64,000 nt of DNA from Alphaproteobacteria bacterium (lineage in GTDB: Bacteria; Pseudomonadota; Alphaproteobacteria; JANSWW01): assembly GCA_024743275.1 (NCBI GenBank), contig JANSWW010000003.1, forward strand, positions 62,001-126,000. The letters are read 5' to 3'. Below the pieces are notes generated by a model. It saw nothing but the letters and a program-made list of their open reading frames with translations. It was not told the DNA's origin and did no database searches. Each line of letters starts with the position of its first letter. Within the stretch, counting starts at the first letter, position 1. Shown piece by piece: positions 8,374 to 16,131 of this stretch. The position numbers and the translations under genes were made by a program.

Positions 8374-8558
8374 TTGGCGCCCTTCGTTTCACTGGAGCTA
8401 GGTAAGCACCGGGCGGTCTTTCAGGCAAGGCCGGGGCATCGCTGTGCGGAATGCCGGAGATGTGACCTGGTTTACGACCGTCAGCCGGTTTGTGAACCGA
8501 CCGATCAGGCCGTAGAGTTGCAATGGAATGACCCGGGATCACGATGGGAGGTGGCGCC

Positions 8559-9356
8559 ATGACGCTGAGCGAAGATCAGGTTCGGACCTATGAAACGGAC
8601 GGTGTGGTGCATGTGAAGGGCGCCTTTGGGCAGGACTGGATCGATAAGCTCCGCGCCGCCACCGAGGCGGAGATGGCCGACCCCGGTCCGATGGTGCTGG
8701 ATCTCGAAAGAGGGCAGGGCGGGCGTTTCTTCGGCAACACCTTCGTATGGCATCACCGCCAGGCCTTTCGGGATTTCGTGTTCGATTCGCCGGCCGCGGA
8801 ACTCGCCGCCCAGGCGTTGAGGTCGGACAAGGTGAATGTGTTGTTCGACCAGTTGCTGGTGAAGGAACCGGGCACCGAGACCGAGACCATGTGGCATCAC
8901 GACCAGCCCTATTGGCCGGTCTGGGGCGATCAGGTCGTCACCATGTGGATCGCCCTCGACCCCGTCACACCGGAATCCGGCGCGGTTGAATATGTCTGCG
9001 GCAGCCACAAATGGGGGGTCCGCTTCAAGGCGAAGAGCTTCACCGGAGACGATCGCTACAAGGAGGACTTGCCCGAACTTCCCGATATGGAGGCCGAGCG
9101 GGACAAACACCGGATCGTCCAGCCGTCCCTGGCGGTTGGCGATTGCACGCTGCACCACGGGCTGACCGTGCATCACGCGCCCGGGAACAGCCGGTCGGAC
9201 CGTCGGCGCCGCGGGTACATCATCCGCTGGTGCGGTGACGACGTCACCTATTGCCCGCGGCCGAATATCCAGCCGATGCTCCGCGATCCCGGACTGGACA
9301 GCGGTGCGGCCCTCGATAGCGCGCTTTTCCCGGTGGTCTACCGGCGCGCCGGATAG
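8559..9356 (+). CDS. Phytanoyl-CoA dioxygenase (PhyH) family oxygenase
   Basis: The Fe(II)/2-oxoglutarate-dependent oxygenase has 265 residues. The facial triad is visible as WHHDQPYW (HxD, near residue 115) and a distal His in LTVHHAPGNSRSDRRRRGYIIRW, where the following Arg residues include the 2-oxoglutarate anchor. Between them lies WIALDPVTPESGAVEYVCGSHKWG, the usual PhyH core. Members hydroxylate acyl chains, osmolytes or small natural products, so the substrate is unknown. The ATG at 8559 is preceded by GGGAGGTGG at ideal spacing, favouring it over the ATG at 8544. Confidence 0.9.
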   Translation: MTLSEDQVRTYETDGVVHVKGAFGQDWIDKLRAATEAEMADPGPMVLDLERGQGGRFFGNTFVWHHRQAFRDFVFDSPAAELAAQALRSDKVNVLFDQLLVKEPGTETETMWHHDQPYWPVWGDQVVTMWIALDPVTPESGAVEYVCGSHKWGVRFKAKSFTGDDRYKEDLPELPDMEAERDKHRIVQPSLAVGDCTLHHGLTVHHAPGNSRSDRRRRGYIIRWCGDDVTYCPRPNIQPMLRDPGLDSGAALDSALFPVVYRRAG

Positions 9357-9427
9357 GGCGTTTCCGTATTTTCCAATTGGCGGGAAAATTTCCCAATAAT
9401 TACCCTGACATGGGATGTCGATTTGGT

Positions 9428-9456
9428 TTGACAGATCCTGTGTGCACCCTCATATT
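9428..9456 (+). promoter_or_regulatory. Sigma70-type promoter of a putative small RNA
   Basis: A perfect -35 TTGACA (9428-9433) is separated by 17 bp from CATATT (9451-9456), four of six matches to TATAAT. Transcription would begin near 9462. No open reading frame follows; the predicted transcript runs straight into hairpins and the terminator at 9522-9548. Confidence 0.6.
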
Positions 9457-9461
9457 TTGCA

Positions 9462-9548
9462 GTGCGGCATGACACTGTTATGCCGTAAACGCACTTCTTG
9501 GGCGTTTCCTCCCTAAACTTGGGCCGCGCTTTGCGCGGCCTTTTTTTT
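9462..9548 (+). ncRNA. Putative small RNA with a CCTCCC loop and intrinsic terminator
   Basis: The region between the promoter at 9428 and a strong terminator gives a transcript of about 87 nt. It can form three hairpins. The first is GTGC/GCAC (9462-9465 with 9491-9494) enclosing CGGCAT/ATGCCG (9465-9470 with 9480-9485; the C at 9465 can join only one of the two helices). The second is a small GTTT/AAAC stem (9504-9507 with 9515-9518) showing CCTCCCT in its loop. The third is the terminator stem 9522-9540. An exposed CCUCCC resembles the anti-Shine-Dalgarno loops of known alphaproteobacterial sRNAs (cuckoo/CcsR and alpha-r14 types). Similarity is judged from memory and the assignment is inferred. 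Confidence 0.55.
9522..9548 (+). terminator. Rho-independent terminator
   Basis: A perfect 8-bp stem GGCCGCGC (9522-9529) / GCGCGGCC (9533-9540) with a TTT loop is followed directly by eight T (9541-9548). The opposite strand lacks a T-run after the stem, so it acts only on plus-strand transcripts. It ends the putative small RNA and would also stop read-through from the PhyH gene. Confidence 0.92.
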
Positions 9549-9619
9549 GCGCATGCGAAAGCCCCTTTTCCGAACTGCGGAATGTTTTTCGGAATACCAT
9601 TCGGGATGCTAGTTCCAGG

Positions 9620-10579
9620 TTACTCCGCGGCGTCGAGTGCCAAATGGTTTTCGCCGAGATGGCCGATCAATTTGGTCAGGACGGGGCGCAGGGCGCCGAG
9701 CCCGTCATTGGGCTCCAGGGTGCGCTCGTCCATATAGAGCGCCCGGTTGATTTCGATCTGCAGGGCGTGAACGCCCTCGGTCGGCCGACCGTAGTGGCGG
9801 GTCGTATAGCCGCCGGCATAGGGCGTGTTGCGCACCACCTTGAGCCCTTGGGCGGACAGGAACTCGTCCACCTTTTGGGTGATGCCCTGGCTGCAGGCGG
9901 TGCCAAAGCAGTCGCCGAGCACGATATCCGCGCCGGATCGCCCCCCCGTGGGGCGTGACGCCCAGGTTCCGGACTGGCCGCGGTCGATCCCGAAGGCCTC
10001 GGCCCGGGACGCCCAGCCGGGCCGGGGCGGGCTGACCGCCAGGGAGGGCATGGAGTGGGCGTCGATCAGGAGGGCATAGCCGAACCGGACCCGCGTCTCG
10101 TCGATCAGACGCGCCAATTCCCGGTGATAGGGGCGGTAATAGCTGTCGATCCGCCGGAACACCTCCTGGATCGGCAGGCGGTCGCGGTAGATCGGCTGGC
10201 CGTCGCCGACCACCCTGGGCACGGTGCCGAGCCCGACGGAGACGCGCAGCGATGTCGTGTTGCACCAATCGGGGATCGGGTCGGCGACCAGTTCCGGATC
10301 GATCTCGAACGGTTCGCGGTTGAGATCGACATAGGCCCGCGGCAGCATTGCGGCCAGCAGCGGCGCGCCCTCGAACGGGGCGTCAGCGAAAAGGCTGTCT
10401 ACATAGCAATCTTCTGAGCGCCGGAGCGCCACAGGGTCCAGCCGCGTTGCTTTCTTGAGATCGTCCGGATAGCGACGCCCGCTGTGGGGCGAGGCCACCA
10501 CCACGGATGTCCTGAAATCGGACGGCATCTCAAGTCTGAAGACAGTCGTCCGCCCGGTGGTTGAAGCAGTTCCGGACAT
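9620..10579 (-). CDS. N-formylglutamate amidohydrolase family protein
   Basis: The 319-residue protein belongs to the FGase/HutG2 family, which hydrolyses N-formyl-glutamate or related N-formyl amino acids. Visible motifs are VVVASPHSGRRYP (metal His region), RAYVDLNREPFEIDP, YRPYHRELARLIDETR, LLIDAHSMPS, and NTPYAGGYTTRHYGRP near residue 255. I see no export signal. No hut genes are nearby, so a histidine-degradation role is not supported by context; formyl-amide hydrolysis is the safer call. The start codon (10579) follows divergently from the tRNA region. Confidence 0.85.
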   Translation of the reverse strand: MSGTASTTGRTTVFRLEMPSDFRTSVVVASPHSGRRYPDDLKKATRLDPVALRRSEDCYVDSLFADAPFEGAPLLAAMLPRAYVDLNREPFEIDPELVADPIPDWCNTTSLRVSVGLGTVPRVVGDGQPIYRDRLPIQEVFRRIDSYYRPYHRELARLIDETRVRFGYALLIDAHSMPSLAVSPPRPGWASRAEAFGIDRGQSGTWASRPTGGRSGADIVLGDCFGTACSQGITQKVDEFLSAQGLKVVRNTPYAGGYTTRHYGRPTEGVHALQIEINRALYMDERTLEPNDGLGALRPVLTKLIGHLGENHLALDAAE

Positions 10580-10919
10580 CTCGACTGCCCGGTACCGTTG
10601 CCGCTACCGGGTCCAAATTTGCGTGGCTTTCATTCCACCATGGGGGTCCTAGATTAGCAAGGGTTCATATAGCGACATTTTCCCGCGCGCCCGGGCGTTC
10701 TCTGGACCCGGGCGTCCCCAGGAAGGGGCCGCTCGGAAAGGGGGGACCCTGGCGACGGAACGCGGGAACCGATCCTTTGCGGAAAAACCGTCGGGAAGGG
10801 TGTTGCATCTCTCTGAAAGCGGTGCTATCTCCCCCGCTCCCGACGGACGGAGCCCCCAGGGCGCCCGGTTCCGCCAGGATCCTTCCAGTCCCTCAGCGGG
10901 CGAGCAGAAGCGATATCTT
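10580..10919. other. 340-bp intergenic region before tRNA-Val
   Basis: No supportable gene lies here; short frames have poor composition. It carries the leader of the formylglutamate amidohydrolase gene on the left and a possible tRNA promoter on the right (TTGCAT at 10803-10808, 17 bp, TATCTC at 10826-10831), which is weak at the -35. The middle is G/C-rich and purine-skewed, with no convincing hairpin. Confidence 0.4.
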
Positions 10920-10994
10920 GGGCGCGTAGCTCAGCGGGAGAGCACTACGTTGACATCGTAGGGGTCGCTGGTTCAATCCCAGCCGCGCCCACCA
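10920..10994 (+). tRNA. tRNA-Val (anticodon GAC)
   Basis: A full cloverleaf can be drawn. The acceptor stem is GGGCGCG (10920-10926) / CGCGCCC (10984-10990), and the D arm is GCTC/GAGC. The anticodon stem CTACG/CGTAG has loop TTGACAT giving anticodon GAC. The T stem GCTGG/CCAGC has loop TTCAATC. The discriminator A (10991) is followed by an encoded CCA (10992-10994). GAC reads Val GTC/GTT codons. A run of six T follows directly and probably helps termination. Confidence 0.97.
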
Positions 10995-11150
10995 TTTTTT
11001 AGAATTAAAATCATGTCCTTAGCGGGTAGTTGTTCGCGTCTTTGCCGCGTGAAGGCAACGTGGGGACGGCGTTGGGACGCCTGAGCTTGGGCGACGCTAA
11101 AGGAAGGCGCGAGAGGGTGCCGTCGCCGTCGCGGCCCGGTACGCCCCGGC

Positions 11151-11195
11151 CCTCAAAGCCTTCTACCTCAAAGCCTTCTACCCCAAACCCCTCTA
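11151..11195. repeat. 15-bp tandem repeat, three copies
   Basis: CCTCAAAGCCTTCTA occurs exactly at 11151-11165 and 11166-11180, followed by a diverged copy CCCCAAACCCCTCTA at 11181-11195. It lies in non-coding DNA downstream of tRNA-Val. Confidence 0.9.
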
Positions 11196-11326
11196 TCGGA
11201 GGCTCCGCGGCGCTGGAAAGCCAATCAAGCTCGGCCTCATCGGCGCCCCAAGAAAACTCCCTACCATCCTCAATGCAGTCTTTAGAGACAGAAAACCATG
11301 GTAAATCGCCCGACATGAAAGTCAGT

Positions 11327-11363
11327 CGCTCTCCCCTGGTGGGAGAGGGTTGGGGCGAGGGGA
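11327..11363. repeat. Hairpin-forming dispersed-type intergenic repeat
   Basis: CTCTCCC (11329-11335) pairs with GGGAGAG (11341-11347) around a short loop, followed by GTTGGGGCGAGGGGA. This composition matches a hairpin repeat that I recall as scattered in intergenic DNA of many proteobacteria. Copy number in this genome cannot be seen from one window. Confidence 0.5.
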
Positions 11364-11434
11364 CTTGGCGAATCCTGGGATTGGCGTATCAAGGGGCCTT
11401 CGGTCTCAGTTTTTCAGCCCAGCGGTCCATCGCC

Positions 11435-12256
11435 ATGCCCCCCAATTCCCTTCCCGCCCCGGAGATCGTCGAGGTCGATGGGCTGTCGATTCCGATGCGG
11501 AGGCTCGGTGCGGGTGGTGCCATCCCAGCGGTGCTCGTGCACGGCTTCGGCAGCGACCTCAACACCTGGGCGGCCCAGCATCCGGAATTGGCGCGGGACC
11601 GGGCGGTTTATGCCCTGGACCTTCCGGCCCATGGTGGGGCGAGCCTCCAGGTTCCGGAGCAGGGGTTGCCGGGCTACGCCGCCTTTCTCGACCGCTTCCT
11701 CGCCACCCTGGGCCTTGAGCGGGTCCATGTCGTCGGGATCTCCATGGGTGGGGCCGTCTGCCTCGCGGCCGCCCTCGACCACCCCGTCAGGATATCCTCG
11801 GTCAGTTGCATCAATTCGGCGGGGCTTGGCGACTGGGTCAATCACGACGCCGGCGAAACCTATTTCCGGGCCGCCGACCGGGAAAGCCTGCGGGCCGCCC
11901 TGGCGCCCTATTTCAAGGATGTCGGCCGGGTCGACGACGCTTCCCTCGACGCGGTGCTGGCGCGCAAGGCCCGGCCCGGCATGGTCGAGGGCCTGCGCCG
12001 GGTCCGCGATCTCGTCTTCGACGGCGACCGGCAGCGCCATGTCTTCACGGACCGGCTCGGCGACTTGACCATGCCGCTTCAGATCCTGTGGGGCACGGCC
12101 GACCGCATCCTGCCGGTGAGCCAGGTCGCGGGCCTGGCGGACCGCTATCCGGTCCATCTGTTGGAGGACTCCGGCCACAACCCCCTCTTCGAGGAACCCG
12201 GAAGGGTCGCCCGCCTGCTGCGCGCCTTTTTCCACCATGTGGATAGGGCTCAATAA
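11435..12256 (+). CDS. Alpha/beta hydrolase (AcoC hydrolase-domain-like)
   Basis: The 273-residue alpha/beta hydrolase carries the oxyanion segment VLVHGFGSDLNTW, a nucleophile elbow GISMGGA, an acid in LWGTADRILP and a final His in EDSGHNP. The layout (FGSDLNTWAAQHPELA, YALDLPAHGGAS, VSCINSAGLGDWVNHD) resembles the C-terminal hydrolase domain fused to the lipoyl E2 subunit of acetoin dehydrogenase, but here it stands alone with no lipoyl domain or dehydrogenase genes. Substrate unknown. The ATG at 11435 was chosen because upstream frame content is low complexity. Confidence 0.82.
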   Translation: MPPNSLPAPEIVEVDGLSIPMRRLGAGGAIPAVLVHGFGSDLNTWAAQHPELARDRAVYALDLPAHGGASLQVPEQGLPGYAAFLDRFLATLGLERVHVVGISMGGAVCLAAALDHPVRISSVSCINSAGLGDWVNHDAGETYFRAADRESLRAALAPYFKDVGRVDDASLDAVLARKARPGMVEGLRRVRDLVFDGDRQRHVFTDRLGDLTMPLQILWGTADRILPVSQVAGLADRYPVHLLEDSGHNPLFEEPGRVARLLRAFFHHVDRAQ

Positions 12257-12420
12257 TTCGTCGATTCGGCGACAATTGAGCCCGGATAAATATTCCCGCC
12301 TTTACAAGGGTTGCTTTCCTTGCATAGCATCAGTGCGACAAAGATGTTGCACTGCGAAAAAAGCGGGAAAGCAACGCACGACAATGGCTTGACGGGCCGA
12401 GGCTTTGAACAGGGGGCCAT

Positions 12421-13527
12421 ATGGCAGACGCCGCACTCGCGTCGAAGAACGAGGAGCCGTTCGTTCGCTTCAACGGGGTTCAGAAAACCTACGACGGCGA
12501 AACCCTGGTGGTGAAGGACCTTCACCTCGACATCTATAAGGGCGAGTTCGTGACCATGCTGGGTCCGTCCGGATCCGGTAAGACGACCTGCCTGATGATG
12601 TTGGCCGGGTTCGAGACCCCGACCTTCGGCGATGTGCTGTTGGGAACGGAACGGCTGAATATGGTGCCGCCCCACAAGCGGGGCATCGGCATGGTGTTCC
12701 AGAACTACGCGCTCTTCCCCCATATGACGGTGGCTGAGAATCTCGCCTTTCCACTGGAGGTCCGCGGGGTCTCCAAGGCGGATGCGGAGGCGAAGGTCGC
12801 CCGGGCGCTGCAGATGGTGCAGATGGACGGGTTCCAGAACCGCCGCCCGGCGCAGCTTTCCGGCGGGCAGCAGCAGCGTGTCGCCGTGGCGCGCGCCCTC
12901 GTTTTCGAGCCGGAACTGGTGCTGATGGATGAGCCCCTGGGGGCGCTCGACAAGAATCTGCGCGAGCAGATGCAGTACGAGATCAAACATATCCACGAGG
13001 AACTCGGCGTTACCATGGTCTATGTGACCCATGACCAGTCGGAGGCGCTGACCATGTCCGACCGGATCGCCGTGTTCAACGACGGCAAGATCCAGCAGTT
13101 GGCGACGCCGGACGTGCTCTATGAGCAGCCGGAGAACGCCTTTGTCGCGGCCTTTATCGGCGAGAACAACAAATTCGTCGGGACCGTCCGGGAGGTTGGC
13201 GAGGACGCTTGCGCCGTCGAGGTCAAGGGCAAGATGATCCGGGCCCTGCCGGTGCTGATCGAGGGCAAGGGCGGTAAAACCACCCTATCCCTGCGGCCGG
13301 AGCGGGTCTTCATCGATCCCGAGGAGGGCAGTTTCCCTAATGTGTTCGACGCTCATGTCGAGGAATTGATCTATCTCGGCGACCATATCCGGGCGCGGGT
13401 CAACGTTCTGGAAAACAACGAGTTCATCATCAAGGTGCCCAATTCCTACAAACACCAGACCCTCCACAAGGGCGACAATATCAAGGTGGGATGGGCGTTG
13501 GAGGACTGCCGGGCGCTCGACGCCTAG
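12421..13527 (+). CDS. ABC transporter ATP-binding protein, polyamine/Fe type (PotA-like)
   Basis: The 368-residue cytoplasmic ATPase energises import. It shows Walker A GPSGSGKTT, Q-loop VFQNYALFP, signature LSGGQQQRVAVARAL, Walker B LVLMDEPLGALD and H-loop YVTHDQ. A C-terminal TOBE regulatory domain has LSLRPERV. This matches the PotA/FbpC/CysA subfamily; the neighbouring binding protein and two permeases point to polyamines or another cationic organic solute. First gene of a four-gene importer operon. The 164-bp leader has several short inverted repeats (for example AGTGC...GCACT) but no clear promoter. Confidence 0.93.
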   Translation: MADAALASKNEEPFVRFNGVQKTYDGETLVVKDLHLDIYKGEFVTMLGPSGSGKTTCLMMLAGFETPTFGDVLLGTERLNMVPPHKRGIGMVFQNYALFPHMTVAENLAFPLEVRGVSKADAEAKVARALQMVQMDGFQNRRPAQLSGGQQQRVAVARALVFEPELVLMDEPLGALDKNLREQMQYEIKHIHEELGVTMVYVTHDQSEALTMSDRIAVFNDGKIQQLATPDVLYEQPENAFVAAFIGENNKFVGTVREVGEDACAVEVKGKMIRALPVLIEGKGGKTTLSLRPERVFIDPEEGSFPNVFDAHVEELIYLGDHIRARVNVLENNEFIIKVPNSYKHQTLHKGDNIKVGWALEDCRALDA

Positions 13528-13659
13528 CGGTCGAACGGAACTCCGTCACCGGGCGCAGATCCCGGGGCGGGTGGCGGGGCGCGGGCCAGTGCACGGGCCG
13601 TCGTCCCGGAGGAAAGGCCGGTATGGTCCGGCCGCAAAGACAGGGAGAGTACTCAGACC

Positions 13660-14754
13660 ATGAAAACACGATTTTTGAAGACCACGGCGCTCGCCGCGGT
13701 TCTCGCCTTTGCAACGGTGCCGGCGGTCCAGGCGGCCGACGCGATCACCGCCGTGTCCTGGGGCGGCGCCTACACCAAGAGCCAAATCGAGGCCTATCAC
13801 AAGCCGTTCGAGGCGAAGACTGGGATCAAGATCAACAGCCAGGACTATAACGGCGGTCTCGCCGAGGTCCGTGCCCAGGTCGAGGCCGGCAACGTGACCT
13901 GGGACGTCGTCGACATGGAATTGTCGGACGCCGTGCGCGGTTGTGACGAGGGTATCCTCGAGCCGCTGCCCCTGAGCGATCTGCCGGCGGCACCGGATGG
14001 CACCGCCGCCGCCGACGACTTCATCGCCGGCACGCTGCACGATTGCGCCGTCGCGACCATCGTCTGGTCGACCATCTTCTCCTATGACGAGGAGAAATAT
14101 CCGGGTGGGTCCGGTCCGAAGACCGTCGCCGATTTCTTCGACACGGCGAAGTTCCCGGGCAAGCGCGGCCTTCGGAAGTCGCCGAAGGTGAACCTGGAAT
14201 GGGCACTTTTGGCCGACGGTGTCGCTGCCGACAAGGTCTATGAGATCCTGGCCACCGACGCGGGCGTCGAGCGCGCCTTCGCCAAGCTGGATACCATCAA
14301 GGATGACGTGATCTGGTGGGAAGCCGGCGCACAGCCGCCGCAGATGCTCGCCGACGGCGAGGTCGCCATGACCTCCGCCTATAATGGCCGGGTGTTCAAC
14401 GCGGTCGCCACCGAGGACAAGCCGTTCAACATCGTCTGGGACGGCCAGGTCTGGGATATTGACCTGTGGGGCATCCCGACCGGCGCACCGAACAAGGACG
14501 CCGCCTGGGATTTCATCAAGTTCTCCACCGACACCCAGCGTCTGGCGGATCAGGCCTCCTGGATCTCCTATGGTCCGGCGCGTAAGTCCTCCGCCCCGTT
14601 GGTCGGTAAGCATGCGGTCGCCGGGATCCCGATGGGTCCGCACATGCCGACCGCGCCGGAGAACTTCACCAACGCGATCCAGAACGACTTCGCCTTCTGG
14701 GCCGATTATCAGGACGAACTGACCGTCCGCTTCAACACCTGGCTGGCGAAGTAA
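13660..14754 (+). CDS. Periplasmic substrate-binding protein of the polyamine-type ABC importer
   Basis: The 364-residue solute-binding protein has a Sec signal peptide: a basic start, a hydrophobic core and cleavage after VQA, about residue 24. The mature part begins ADAITAVSWGGAYTKSQ, typical of the PotD-like SBP_bac_8 group. Further motifs are WDVVDMELSD, WSTIFSYDEEKYPG, and GQVWDIDLWGIPTGAPNKDAAWDFIKF near the C-terminus. The ligand cannot be named. It lies between the ATPase and the two permeases, and a strong hairpin follows the gene, which usually lets the binding protein be made in excess over the permeases. Confidence 0.93.
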   Translation: MKTRFLKTTALAAVLAFATVPAVQAADAITAVSWGGAYTKSQIEAYHKPFEAKTGIKINSQDYNGGLAEVRAQVEAGNVTWDVVDMELSDAVRGCDEGILEPLPLSDLPAAPDGTAAADDFIAGTLHDCAVATIVWSTIFSYDEEKYPGGSGPKTVADFFDTAKFPGKRGLRKSPKVNLEWALLADGVAADKVYEILATDAGVERAFAKLDTIKDDVIWWEAGAQPPQMLADGEVAMTSAYNGRVFNAVATEDKPFNIVWDGQVWDIDLWGIPTGAPNKDAAWDFIKFSTDTQRLADQASWISYGPARKSSAPLVGKHAVAGIPMGPHMPTAPENFTNAIQNDFAFWADYQDELTVRFNTWLAK

Positions 14755-14771
14755 TCGGCTGGGTTTCGATT

Positions 14772-14801
14772 GGATCCGGGGGATATCCCCCGGATCCTTT
14801 T
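14772..14801 (+). terminator. Perfect inverted repeat with T-run after the binding-protein gene
   Basis: An 11-bp perfect stem, GGATCCGGGGG (14772-14782) and CCCCCGGATCC (14787-14797) around ATAT, is followed by TTTT. It can act as a partial intrinsic terminator or 3' mRNA-stabilising hairpin, giving more binding protein than permease from one operon. Confidence 0.75.
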
Positions 14802-14861
14802 AGCCCTTTTTCAGAGCTTCATTTTCTCTAAGTATTTCAGATGGATGGAAAGGATGCGGGC

Positions 14862-16124
14862 ATGACGGACGCGACGGTATCCCCGGTGGGCTTGATGACC
14901 TCCGACGGCGTGCCGTTGAAGCAGTCGCTCGCGCGGGCCGAACGGCGCAGCCGGATCCGGGCCATGATGCTGGTCGCCCCGTTGTTCCTGTTCATCATGA
15001 TCACCTTCATTGTCCCGATCATCGACATGCTGCTCCGGTCGGTCGACAATCCCCGTTTCCAGGAAGTGCTGCCCGAGACCGCCCAGGTCCTGATGGAGTG
15101 GGAAGGTGGCGGTCTACCGCCGGAATCGATCTATGCGGTCATGGCCGCCGAGATGAAGGCGGCGATGAAGGACCGTAGCCTGGGGCGCCTCACATCCCGC
15201 CTGAATTTCGAGGATCCGGGAATGCGGACCCTCATGTTCAAGACCGCCCGCCGCCTGAACCGCGTCGACGAGGGACCCTGGAAGGAGGCGATGATCAAGA
15301 TCGACGATGAGTGGGGGGATCCCCAGGTCTGGGCGCTGATGAAGCGGACGGCGCCGGCCTATACGACGATCCACTACCTCAACGCCTTCGATCTGACGGT
15401 GAGCCCCGAGGGCGAGATCGTCGCCCAGCCCGAGGAATTGCAGATTTACGGCTTGCTTTTTTGGCGGACGATCTGGATGAGCCTGTTGATCACAGGGCTC
15501 TGCGCGCTGCTCGGCTTCCCCATCGCCTATCTGTTGGCGACCTTGCCGACAAAGACCTCCAACCTGTTGATGATCCTGGTCTTGCTGCCCTTCTGGACGT
15601 CGCTGCTGGTGCGGACGACGACATGGATCGTGTTGCTTCAGACCGAGGGGGTGATCAACGACATCCTGGTGTGGGCGACGATCCTCAACGACGACGAACG
15701 CATCCAGATGATCTACAACCAGACGGGCACGATCGTGGCGATGACCCACATCCTGCTGCCCTTCATGGTCCTGCCGCTCTATTCGGTGATGAAGACCATC
15801 GACCCGAGCTATATGCGGGCCGCCCGATCTCTCGGGGCGACCCAGGTGACGGCGTTCCGCCGGATCTATTTCCCCAACACGATCCCGGGCCTGGGGGCGG
15901 GGGGGATCCTCGTCTTCATTCTCGCCATTGGCTACTACATCACGCCGGCCCTTGTCGGTGGACGGACCGGCCAGCTGATCTCCAACTTCATCGCCTTCCA
16001 CATGCAGGAATCGCTGAACTGGGGTCTCGGGGCCGCTCTGGGCGCCATTCTGCTGGCTGGCGTTCTCGCCATGTACTGGCTCTATAACAAGTTGATCGGC
16101 GTCGACAACATGAAGTTCGGATAG
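14862..16124 (+). CDS. ABC transporter permease 1 (PotB-like), with large periplasmic insert
   Basis: The 420-residue inner-membrane permease has a first TM helix at about residues 33-58. A long hydrophilic stretch of about 135 residues with no membrane segment follows, before the remaining five helices. The ATPase-contact EAA loop is MRAARSLGATQVTAFRRIYFP. The insert, placed between TM1 and TM2, would be periplasmic and is absent from E. coli PotB, although long members of this subfamily exist. The start at 14862 has AAGGA seven bases upstream; an ATG at 14841 is possible but lacks a ribosome binding site. Confidence 0.92.
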   Translation: MTDATVSPVGLMTSDGVPLKQSLARAERRSRIRAMMLVAPLFLFIMITFIVPIIDMLLRSVDNPRFQEVLPETAQVLMEWEGGGLPPESIYAVMAAEMKAAMKDRSLGRLTSRLNFEDPGMRTLMFKTARRLNRVDEGPWKEAMIKIDDEWGDPQVWALMKRTAPAYTTIHYLNAFDLTVSPEGEIVAQPEELQIYGLLFWRTIWMSLLITGLCALLGFPIAYLLATLPTKTSNLLMILVLLPFWTSLLVRTTTWIVLLQTEGVINDILVWATILNDDERIQMIYNQTGTIVAMTHILLPFMVLPLYSVMKTIDPSYMRAARSLGATQVTAFRRIYFPNTIPGLGAGGILVFILAIGYYITPALVGGRTGQLISNFIAFHMQESLNWGLGAALGAILLAGVLAMYWLYNKLIGVDNMKFG

Positions 16125-16131
16125 GCCGCCC

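Larger units (their letters stand above)
10995..11434. other. 440-bp repeat-bearing region between tRNA-Val and the hydrolase gene
   Basis: I see no supportable gene. An open frame from 11030 runs in phase into the hydrolase gene, but its first 135 residues are Ser/Pro/Lys low complexity and include repeat-coded SKPST copies, so I treat it as non-coding. The region holds a 15-bp tandem repeat (11151-11195) and a dispersed-type hairpin repeat (11327-11363). Confidence 0.5.

Noticed and set aside
9522..9548. Bidirectional terminator for the minus-strand formylglutamate amidohydrolase gene
   Set aside because: On the minus strand the stem is followed by CAAGTTTAGG with no T-run.
11030..11434. 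N-terminal extension of the alpha/beta hydrolase
   Set aside because: The extra 135 residues are coded partly by tandem repeats and a hairpin repeat and show no folded-domain character.
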